From the NCBI GenBank assembly GCA_964036195.1, contig OZ038453.1:24142352-24206351 (forward strand): 64,000 nt of DNA, written 5' to 3'. The notes beneath the pieces were generated by a model. That model was given only the letters and a program-made list of their open reading frames with translations. It was not told the origin of the DNA and did not search any database. The position numbers and the translations under genes are program-made. The DNA comes from Sphaerolaimus hirsutus (lineage: Eukaryota; Nematoda; Chromadorea; Monhysterida; Sphaerolaimidae). Positions 28,301 through 40,300 of the stretch are shown one piece after another (within the stretch, counting starts at the first letter, position 1; the number at the start of each line of letters is the position of its first letter).

Positions 28301-31300
28301 TACCTTATATTAGAGGTAATACGGTAGCTTAAGGCTGATTTGTGAGTTTACTATATTTTTAAGACTGGAAATGCATGTTGAGTTTTCCGGAATGAGGTGT
28401 CCGTCAACTATCGTTGATAGAGATCAAAAAAACTCATTCCAGTAAATGCATTTATCCTTATTTAAAAGTTTCCTGAATTTATCAAATTTTGTTAGTAATC
28501 ATGCGATTACTGCTCGGGCGTAAAATTGATTTTGGGCATAAAATTAATTACAGATGAATGGATAAAAATACAACATTGTTATTTCAGTCAAAGAAAGCTT
28601 CGATGCATACGTTTCTTGTGTCCAAAACTCATTTTTTAAACAGTTTATTTGAATCGTACTGGAAGTTATGAATTTTAGCACAATTTTTTCAATTATGCGC
28701 TGTAAGTTGCGTGAAATTAAGGCGTAAAATTAAAAAAAATTGTGCCAAAATTCATAACATCTAGTACAATTAAAATAAACTGATGAGCTTTGGACACAAG
28801 CAACATCTGCATGTGTGCTTTCTTTGACTGAAATTACAATGCCATATCTTTATCCATTCACCTGTAATTAATTTTACGCCCAAAAATCAATTTTACGCCT
28901 GAGCTGTAATCACAGCATAAAGTAGTGTGTGCAGGACAATGGGGGAAATGGGAAGTTTGGGGTTGATATTGCACAATTTATTGGGATAGTGCAACTAAAA
29001 ACAACAGAAAAGAGTGAAAAATCTGCCATTTTTTCTTTAAATTAGCCAGAATTTTTCAGAGAGATATAATTATATATATTTTTAAATCAGAAAATAAAAA
29101 TATATTACATTTTTTCTTTTTTCAAGCTTTTCCCACTGAACTCCAAAAAATCTTCCCCCCCAGATCCCCCTCCCCCTGCAAATCCCACATGGTAGCCTCA
29201 AAGTCCTACAATGGTGGGGCTGCCTCCTACACGCAACAACATCTACCCCCCCTCGCGCATGGCTCAGTCCTGTATCAGAGGACATTGAACCCACAGCAGG
29301 GGTTTGTGGTGGATTTGGGGGGTAGGAGACCTAGTGCACCCGGGAGACTGGATGGGGGGTTGAAGGTTGGGGGGGGGAATATTTTTGATTTTATGTATTT
29401 TTTTTAGTTGGAGGGGGAGGTGTTTTCATTTTAGGGTGATTTCAATTTTTTATGATAAAAAGATAACAGGTTTATTTAATTATATTTTCTCCAGGCTTTT
29501 TTGCTGGGGGAACAGATTATATTATAATTAGAGATTTAAGTACCTAGATTGTCGTTTTGAAGGATTTTGTGGGATAATCCAACACTAAAAGCTCCACATG
29601 CAAAATTCACTTTTTGGAGTTACAGATTTTTTGAAACTAAATGCCTCCATTTTATTTCTCCCAATACATCACGCATTTCTGGAGAGCATCAGGGACAATT
29701 TTTTCCCCAGAACTTTTGACTGAAGAGTCACTCAGTTTATTTCCATGAAAATATTCCCTTCATAATTTTACACAATAATTTTTTCTCACACAACCACCGC
29801 ACTGAACACACACCTAAATACCCCCCCCCCCAGCCGAACCCCCTCCACCTACCGTCCAACATGTGCACCGACTTTTACTCCGGCACGAGCACCACTACCA
29901 CCTCCAGCAGTAACATATCATCGGCCACTGAGCAACAGTTGCCCAGCGAGACTGGCGAAGAGACGCCCAGAAAACAGACGCACAATAATCGACGCAAAAT
30001 TAAGGGTGCCAAGGTTTGGAAGGGTGCCAATTTTAGGGAGACCGGTTTGAGCGATGATGAGTGTGAGGAGTCTGATGAAGGGGAGTTTCCCGTTCATTAT
30101 AGGTGCGGTTTTTGTTTGTTTGGATGCGAGATTGTGCGTAGTGTTGATGAAATTTCTGGCAATTTTTTTGTTTACAATTATTGGAAAATTAAAGGTTTTT
30201 ATATTTATATTTGTTCTGCGATTTCACCGAGAAATTTTATTATATTTTTTTTGAGAGATGGCGCTGCACACACTAGTTTTCTGCCAGTAAACTACCGTAT
30301 TACCTCGAAATACCCCCATGGGGGTTTATTATTTCGCCAGCAAAATTTGACGGGGGGTTAATTCGAGGGGGGGGGGGTTTATTATTTCGTCAGAAATTTT
30401 CGTATGGATCGTAGTAAAATGTAGGCATTTGTGTACCCAAAATAGGTAATAAATGTGTCCAAACAGGATATATTTGGACATAAAAAACGTAATAGTTACA
30501 CAAACTACCCTATGTGTAGCTGCAATGCAAATTAACAGTAATATACATCATGTACATCGCGTACATGACATATTTATTATGTACATGACGTACATCATTC
30601 CGAAGGGGGGGGGGGTATTTCGAGGGGGGTCTATTATTTCCCCAGCCCATTTTGAGGGGGGGTTAATTCGAGGGGGGGGGGGGTTACTCAAGGGGGGGGG
30701 ATAATTCGAGGTAATACGGTAAAAATTAGGGAAACTCATAAACCAACTTTGAATAACATTTGAGTTTACTGGAATTATTTGCCACGTGAAAATCACTCAT
30801 TCCAGTCAACTCTTATCCATTCAAGTCATCTTTATAAGTTTTGTAAATTGTCATCAATAAACTAGTTTGTGCACCCTAAAAAAAATCACATCGAACCAAT
30901 CTTAACCATCCCACATTTACCCAAATCTCCCCAGATCACCAAGTCAAGCGGACAACCAAAGTATGTCCAGTTCAGCACATTCTAGTTCCCCTACCCTGTT
31001 AGCGACTATTGGGCACCAGGGGAAAAGTTGGAAAAGTGCCAGCTCTGAGCAAATTTTACAATTTGAAGTGTGCCCAAATGAGGAGGTGTTTGATGTCAGG
31101 TGGGTAATTTTTGCATGTTTCAGTTGACTTCCACTTTTAGAGGTTGAAAAGTCTAAGTTGAAAATTTGCCACATTTGCAAAAGTTGACACATTTGCCAAA
31201 AAACATTGGGCAAGAAGTTGATAGGTCTGCTGAAAATCCAAGACAACAGGTTCACTTTTGCTGTATTTTTTGTGAAAAAATGCCAAGAAAGTCGATAAGT

Positions 31301-34300
31301 CCACTGGCGGGGAATTGGAAAATAAACTACAAATGCAATTTTTTTAAACCATTTTTGGACTTATCGACTTTCAGAAGTAGGCATCTCAATTGCGTGGTGT
31401 CTGTTGTTATTTTATTGATCTGAAGTTCTCAACAAAGCCGCACGCGCATTTAATCCATCATCTAGCACGCTATGAACATCTGTATGGCCCATTGAAGAAT
31501 ATCATGCGTATGACTTGTGTGAATGCGCTACCGCTATATACCATCTATCAAACTTGATTTATCGCACTAGTAGCACTTGATATACCACATGATTATAGTC
31601 AGAAGTGTTGCTTACAATCACACAGTTCTGAGCATACGCCTGGTGCAAAACTTGTGTCTATCAGTGTACCTGCCCATCCTTCATTAGATGTTGTACAGTA
31701 TTGGGGAAGCTATACTCCGCTGACCGCACAGTATGTATCCGCACATACTTGTGTGTTACGCGCCAACGTACCAACGCGAAACTTATGTATCTATGCACTT
31801 TAACAAAAACCGATAATTATTATATTTTAAACAGAAAAACTGGGAGCCTCGAGTGCAGCCAATAAATTTATTGTCCCTGGAATCATTTTTTTGTCTCATG
31901 AATAAATCTCATTCTATAAACGATGACGTCACGTTGGAGTGTTTCGTTCAGAAAAGTGCATAGCGTGCGGTCAGCGGAATATACCTATCTCACAATAAAC
32001 AATAATCCCGCCATAAACAGGCAATGGAATTAGCATTAGAGACATAGGCACTTTAGCCGACAAATTAGGTACCTAAATATGTGAAACCTGTGCAAGCTGG
32101 CATCCATATTTAGCTTTGCGAAACCATCGCACAAGTGCACAAATACATTTATGCACTTTACATGGGTTCTCTGTGTAAATATGGCGGCCCCCCATTTCAG
32201 TGTTTTGCAGGTATTTATGTTAAAGTATCAAATTGCACACCAGAAAACATTCTCCCACTTATTTGAATTATTTCGAATTGCATTGGCGAGAATAGACATG
32301 GAATGGCGCTGCGCGCAGTAGTTTTCTGATAGGAAACTAAAAATTTGGTCAACTCGTAATTCAACTTTGAATTGGATTTGAGTTGACTGGAATTGAATGT
32401 TTGTCAACTGCAGTTGACGAAAAGAACATCTCAAATGAATTCGAGTCTGATTCATGAGTTTATTTTATTTTCAAAACTTCATTGGTTAACTAATGTGTGC
32501 AGAAACAATACATAGGTACCGTATATCCTTGAATAAGACCCCCCCCCCTTGAATAATACCCCCCCTTGAATAACACCCCCCTGTTGGCCAGGTGAGGAAA
32601 ATATAACGCCCCCCCTTGAATAACTCCCCCCTCTTGAATAAGTCCCCCCTCTGGGTAAAACGACAATGTGTATTTAAATGATTCAGACGCCGATGAACAT
32701 GAATTTTAGGACGGATACGTTGTTTTTGTTCTTGTTGAACTGGTCATTTTCTGCATTAGATGTGTTGACGGAATGCATACAAACAATGAATAAAGTGAAA
32801 GTTTTCCTGGAAGTTCTGAGGAAAAAATAACTCCCCCCCTTGAATAGTACCCCCCCTTGAATAACTCCCCCCTCCAAAACCTCTGACGAAATAATAACGC
32901 CCCTGGGGTCTTATTCAAGGATATACGGTAGGTAGTATTGTCAACTGAATATACATAAAACATAAGGCATTCTTTGTGCCAATAGTTTTTTGTTCTCACA
33001 GCGTGTCTGTGTGATTTTAACGCATTTTTCCCAGCAATAAATAAGTAGGTATTTTCTTGACTTGATAGCAACGAAACGACAAAAACACGTTTTTTTATGA
33101 TGCTCCAAAAGTTCAGAATTTTTGTGCGTCCAAGCAAAGTAAATATGTATGCAATGTTCTCTAGTTTCTAGGACGTAAATTGTTATGTAAAAACGTACCT
33201 AGGTAAATATATGAACAACGTTTTTTCAAGGAATAGCTCCCCCAAAACATTCAAGCTATTTCATTTAATATATTTTTAATAACCGTGTATGTGCGACAAA
33301 CAGAGCTTGCAATTTTTTGTAAAATCTATACTTATATCTCGTTTAGAGATAGAGTTTCTAAACTATATCTAGTGTATCTGAGAAATAAAAATGAGTACTA
33401 AATTGTGTTGACATAGTGAATAAAACGGCTGTTTTGCTATCACATTTTAGTGGTTTTGTATGCAAATACCCAAAGTTTGCTTAATACATTCCCCCGTGGA
33501 ATTGAATTCGTAAGAATAACATCAATTCAAAAAAAGAATAAACATGCATTTTTATCAGTATAGAAGCGATACATGCTCAATTTATCCTTGTTTATGTCAT
33601 AGTTTTCTTGGGACGCCTGGATCTTTTACAGGGTGTGGGACTGCTCCACGTTATGTGGCCTGTAAAATGTCAAGTGCGTGATAAAAAAATCTTGTCATGC
33701 TCCCTGTCTGGCATTTTTCTCGTTTACATGACATTTTACAAATTCTTCTGGCATCTGGCTGGCACCTCAATCGAAATTAAATTGTTTAGGAATGATTTTT
33801 TATCAAAATTTTCTTTATATTTAATAGGATAAGTGCTCAATGTCCAATATTCAAAACTAGGTAGGTAAATATAGATATATAAAAAAGTTAAATATCAATT
33901 TATTTCAAATCCATATAAATCGCTGCATAGCAGCATTTTGCAAAATGCATCTCCATGAATCCCGGCGCCACAAAGCAAAAATTATTTATTCACATGCTCG
34001 ATAAAAATGCATTTTTTTCTTTTCAATTTGAATTCAAAACAAACATTGCAAAAATGTACCCCCTATACATGATTATAATAGCTATATCTACTATAATAAT
34101 AACGACATTAGCTATGCTAGCCATAAATTTAGTGTCTAATCTAAGTACGATTAGAGAAATTGAAGAAATTGAAATAGAAAAAGAGAAAATCCAAGAAAAT
34201 TTGATAGAAAGCGTGTCAACTTCTGAGGGAGAACAGAATGACAGAGAAATGACAGAGTTTGAAAGTGACCACAGGTTTAAAAAAGACTTTTTTCAATCAA

Positions 34301-37300
34301 AAGTATAGTGCTAGGATGTGTGATTTTTCACCACCCTGCGTTAAGTGTAATATAAAGTGTAAAATGTGATGGAAAGTTTCAATAAAAAAAATAAAAAAAA
34401 TATTTATTGCAGAACTTTTGACACTTTGCAAAACATTTGACAGTTGTAAAAAAAAATTGCATGAAATTTTACACTTCACTTCACACTTTACAGGGTGTGG
34501 GACTGCCACTCGCACCCCAGTCAACTTCCATCAATACCACAACCCCCACCCCCCGAATAACCCCCCACCCAAAAGTTACCCCCTAAAACCCCCCAACCCC
34601 TTTTTACAGTTGCTCCCAGCCGAGTACGAGCACTGCAAGCACCTCCCAAAACGCCCCGGCAGTTCGCAAAACATCAGAATCGTGTATTGCGGCCTTAGTT
34701 CGCACTTCCGCGCTGAGTACTGACTCTCAACCGGAGGAAATTGATGGCAACGATGGGGGTTTGCAGGTGAGGGGGGATTGAGTTGACGGTGCACACTAGT
34801 TGACTGATTAAATTTTGACAATTTTGTCAACTCATAGAAAACGTTTTGAGGGAATTTGAGTATACTAGGGTGAGTTATTTTCAATCTCCGTCAACTGCAG
34901 TTGACAGAAAATTCATTCTGGTAAACTGAAACGATTTCAATACTGATTTATGAGTTTACTAAATTTTCACTATACCGTTGGTCAACTAAAAGCGCAGCGC
35001 CATTTGAGTGTAAGGCGCGCGTAGCCGCCCGACGAACTTTCTACCGTATTTATTCAAATAGAACGGCATACTGATTTTGGGGCTTCGCGTATTGATTTGA
35101 GTTTTCAAATTTTGCGATTCAAAGCGAAAAAGCTGATTACCTATGTTAGATTTGATTTTACAAGAGATATTTCAGCGATCCGAATAAGCACTCAAACTAA
35201 AGAAATATCGTAGGTATTTCCATATTTTTATTTTTCTGGCTTTTCTCATGGTCATGGTGATTTAATCACATTTTAATTCTGAGACATCTTTTTTAATTAC
35301 ACTTTCTCAAAATCACCCCTTCATCGCATACACAATCACAACACCCCCCCCCCCCCACCCCCAGTCGTCAACACCAATCACCGATCGGGGCGCCACCACC
35401 AGACAACTGAACCAACCAGAAACCGACCATCCGTCAACTGAAAACCATTCCAGTCAACTCAGACTGGCGCCCAGTTCGCCGCCGAACAGCGCCGGCGGCT
35501 ACAGCACGGGCAGTAGCGCCGGCACTACTGTGGTGCTAGCGTTGGGCAGCCAGGTGTCAATTTTGGACACTGGAAAGTGACAGGTCAAGTGGCAAGTGAC
35601 AAGTGGAATGCAAAAGGAATACTGTTAAAGGTGATTGAAAATGTCAAGCGAGTAGTGAATAAAATGGAAGAAAATTTGACATTTTTATGACCTCCTCAAA
35701 GTCAACAAAGTGTCAAAGGCTATGTAAAATGTCTTGTGTAAAACTTTCTCTTATCATTTTACTGGCACTTTGACACTTTTCATTTTCATTTTCCATTCCT
35801 TCCAACCGTTTCCACGACACTTGACACTTGACAAGTCACTTGACAGTATCTGGAATTGGCTCCAGGTGCAGACTCAAAGAGATGCCGATGTAAATTGCAG
35901 TGATTTAGAGGTGCAGGAAAGGCTGGCTGATGCAGAAATTGGGGTTGGATTGGGATTGGTTGGTAATGTGAGTTGTTTTTTTTTGTAGGGGGGGGTACTT
36001 TTATGGAGGGGGGTACTTTTTTGGAGGGGGTACTTTTTTGGAGGGGGTACTTTTTTGGAAGTCTGATAAATTACTTACATGTTTTCTAACCATTGTGGAA
36101 ATGTGATTTTTGCAAAATACTTATTGTGTAGAATTTACAACAAATTCAAGTGCGGTTGCAAGTACAATTTGTGTTTGAGGTATCTACTTCTGAAAATGGC
36201 TAATTTCAAAAGTTCAAGAATTGAGTTAAGCACAGTAACGGTGGCATTTGGAAACGGCCCGCATATTTTGCACCATTTTCTAAATGTATTTCAAATATTT
36301 GTTACCCTTTTTGAAAGTGTCATATTTTGACACTTTTGTGACAATTCAGGACCAAGTTTCAGAACATCTCCGGTGTGAGTTGATCCACGCTGTATCAAAC
36401 AAATTTGGAAGATTTATGAATCAGCTTTGAAGGCATTTTAGTTTACCAAAATGAGCTACCCATCTGAAATCTCTTAAATCTCAACAGCAGTTGACAGACA
36501 CCTCATTCATGTAAACTCAAATGCCTTCAAAGCTAATTCACAATTTTCCAATTTTTTGTCAACTAGTGTCAACTTTTATCACTTTTGTCAACTTGACAGG
36601 TGCCCCTCAGCACGTGGACTGTACCCCCTCCAAAAGCGCTCAGAGACGCATACGAAAAATACTGTGCCTTGTCAAAAAGTCAGAAAGAAATCGAAGGTTC
36701 AGCGGACACTTCTGAAGTTTCATCAGATTCGGATCAATTCAAAAATACCCCAGTTTTGGGGCAAAATGAAACTGTTCAGAGTGTGCACGTTTTGAGGTAT
36801 TCAGATTTGCCTGAGATACAGATATCTTTTGATGAACAACCAGAATCTACTTCTGTGGCGGTGTGTGATATTGAAACTGGTCAGTTTTTGGCATTTTTAG
36901 AAGTTATGTTGCATTTATGTACTTTTTGTAACATTGCTTGGATGTAAGTAAGTTTATCTATAAATAATTTAATTTTAAGCTATTCTGTCTAGACCAATTA
37001 CTTTTCCACCATTTGTGAATACAACTGCAAAGAAAAAAACCCATGTGAAACGCTTTGGTCAATTGACTTCCTAATTCTCAACATTTAGATGCGTTTTTTT
37101 CACTTTCTACCATTTTAGCTTACCATAAGTATTATGAAAATGGTGTCAGCTTTTTCTGCGAACTAGTTTGCATATGCAAGTGGGATTTGAAAATTCGTGA
37201 AACATCCTACATGAAATCTGAAGAAATTGCACAAAAGTTTCCTCACAACTGAGTTTTACCCATAAAAAAGAGTGAACAATTCAAAACAATAATTTTCGAT

Positions 37301-40300
37301 TCCCTGTAGGCTTCCCGACAATCTGAAAACTGCATTTTGCATGTGTAAACTCGTTTGCAAATACACCTTACCCAATACACCTGCATATTTGCATGGAACT
37401 GTGTGTCAAATCCAATGTATATAAGTACATGTATGTATTATGTATACTGTATTTCTTCTAATAGAAGGGCGCCATTCTATATTTTCGTCACCTTGTGACC
37501 TGCCGTTCTATTGGAGGTGCCGTTTTATTGTTTTTGTGAGTGCAGAAACAGGCCAAAACCTGCCGTTCTATTGGAGGTGCCGTTTTATTAGAAGAAATAC
37601 GGTATGTTGCGCACATGCACAGTGCATGTTCCAGCTAACATTTACTCACCTGTGCTCTTTCTATTATTGCCAGATAAATATCATACCAGCATTTATTGAT
37701 TTTGACTTTGTTGAGTCACTGTGTGAGATATATTTACCTAGGCACACATACATATTTACCTATGTATTAATGATATGTATGAACTGGGTAAACAGCAATG
37801 CATGATTTCACTTGTAAAATATGTATGTTGTTCACTGATTTTCAAAATTCTATGCTGCAGTTATGTTGGATTACTTTCATGACAATTTTAGGTTATTATG
37901 TCATCATATTCTGTTTATGATTTGACCAATTTAGGTTTGCATTCAAAAGAAAACCCTAAAAACATACCCTGTAAATTTTGTAATGCCACCAATTTTCAAT
38001 TTAAGTCAACTGAACTCAACACTTTTATTGCTACTTTGTATTTTCTAAAGAACTAATTTTCTCTCCTAGCACTCCACATTGGAAATAATCTCACTTGGCT
38101 TTCATTATAAAAAATAAGCTTTATTAGGACACAGTCTTCACTTTAAATCAGGAATTTTGTGACCAATCTATTTGGTAGAGGAAAGTGCTAGGATTTTCAT
38201 GGGTCTATATGACTAAATTATATTATATAAATTTATATTTATACATATATATTTAATATATATTTATAAAAGTTCTTATCATCAGAATAAATATATGTGG
38301 ACCCTGCAAAATGGTTTTACTGTTTCACGTTTGGTAGCCAAATAATAAAGTTCTGTAAAATCCTATTTTGCTAAAATGGTTGTAAAAAGCGATAGAAAAG
38401 TTCGGTAAAATAATATTCATATCGCATGCCAAGCTGTACACAGAATAACATGCTGAAAACAGTGGGAACAAATTAAATATTTTTGATAAATTATGTATGT
38501 TCAATTTGATGAAAATAAATTTTGTTCAATAATATAAGTTTCCAGAAAATTAATACATTTTTTGTGGAAAAAAGGTTTCTTTTTACCTCATCAAAATTCG
38601 TAATAGGGTAGATTTCTGCATTGGTCAAAACACTAACAGTGCAAAACAGTAAAATGTAAAATAATTTTTCTTTTGCGTTGTGTGTTTTGGTTTTGTGCGA
38701 TCGTCGGTTTTACAAATTCTATCACGACAAACGTTTTTTAAAAAATTCCAAAAATGCACCATTTGTCGTCCTTACATACCACCAAGTAAACAAGTATTCA
38801 TTTAGGTACCCCAGTCCCATTCCCATACCCAAGCGCAAAAATGTTTTGTAATAAATAGTCACATAACCGTGCACATGCGGCGTGAACGAAATAGGTAAAA
38901 TAGGTAGACAGATTGGCAGGTAGATATGCAAAAGTATCAAGCAGCGTGCAGTTTGCATGAGATTACAGCTGCACGCTCTTACATTGGGTGCGTAGATACC
39001 GTATTTCATGTAATAGCCCCGGGGTTCAATTTTGCGGCAATGCAATTGAGGCGTCTAATTCTAAAAGTCGACAAGTCCACAAAATGCGATTTTGAGTAGA
39101 TCGCATTTTAAGTTTAAGACCTTATTCCAGGCCCATAGTGCATGTCCAATTTGGCTCTCTCATGTTAGGCATAAAGTTCCATATGTTAACAATAAAGTGT
39201 CAAATTTTCAGCCCCTAATCTCAACCTATATGTGAAAAATGGGGTGTCCATAAAATTCCATGCGGTCATAGCAAAACTGTTTTGGGGAAGGAAATGGACT
39301 TGTCGACTTCTTGCACGCGAGAACGTTTTTGTTCCTGGCAACGACGACGCTGCCTTATGGGCAATTTATGGACTTGTTGACTTTTAGAAATCGGTTTCCA
39401 CAGTGGACTTATAACATTTATTGCGTTTTCCCCCATAAAAATGGATGCGGAGGATGGACTTGTCGACTTTTAGCCCAAAACTAAGTGGACTTGTCGACTT
39501 CTTGCACATTTTTTTTTGCATTTTTCCCAAAAAATGTCAAATTTGGCACTATGCCATATGGGCATGTGAGGTAAAAAAATTTATGAAAAATTATGAAAAA
39601 TGTGCCGACGTAGCCCCAGATGACGTTTCCGGGCCTAACTAGAAATTATCATATTTTGAACTTGTCGACTTTTAGAATTGGACGCCTCATTTGTGGAAAG
39701 GTTTTTTCGAGCAGTGGGTTTATTTTCGCCCCGCCCACTTAGAGTTGGAGGAATTTTTGGGGAAGTACATTCGAGGGACTACGGTATGTATGTACATTCC
39801 ACCGTCGAATTTCCAGGACATTTTTCATTATTTATCACATGATTGCTGCAATTTCAAGGGTTTTTGTGATAGTATTTTCATTTTTCTTATATTTTTTTGG
39901 AGCGTGTTAATTCGAATATTTACGGTACATACCGATTTTGAAAATGCATGTACACTGCGGAATTAAGTGTTTGCTTGTGTGTTATTGCTGTCATGAAATA
40001 ACCACTTTTTACGGCAAGTTTTCATTATTTGAATACTGTTTATGCCTGTGTAAAAATAACAAGTTGTGTTGGCACAGAAAACTGTAAACTGTTTTAGATT
40101 GATAAGAATTTTTCACAACTGTTTTTTTCACATTTTCTCGCGTGTTATCATCAAAATGTCTATTTACGGTATAAAGAATGTAAATAGGTAGGTATTTAGG
40201 GCTCGAAACTCGATTTTTTTCAAACTCGAGTTCGAGTCGCAACCCCAATTTTTTTCCGGTTGAGTCAGCGAGTCGAGTCGGGCGAGCCAGTGAAAGGTCG

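Larger units (their letters stand above)
27464..28355. mobile_element. ACTAGT-ended MITE hosting two other insertions
   Basis: It starts 24 bp after the exon 7 donor (GCGCACACTAGTTTACTGTC). Its core is interrupted by a hairpin of the CTGATACGCAC type (27566-27826) and by the CCGTATTACC element (27882-28324). It resumes as GCTTAAGGCTGATTTGTGAG. Confidence 0.7.

Noticed and set aside
33955..34154. Hydrophobic N-terminal extension of exon 11 (possible second membrane segment)
   Set aside because: It needs a different phase or a new start codon. The base composition is that of AT-rich intron, and an in-phase acceptor exists at 34154. Not excluded.
34418..34723. Pro/Asn-rich frame overlapping exon 12
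   Set aside because: It ends at a TGA inside the exon. The phase-2 frame reaches the donor and matches both neighbours.
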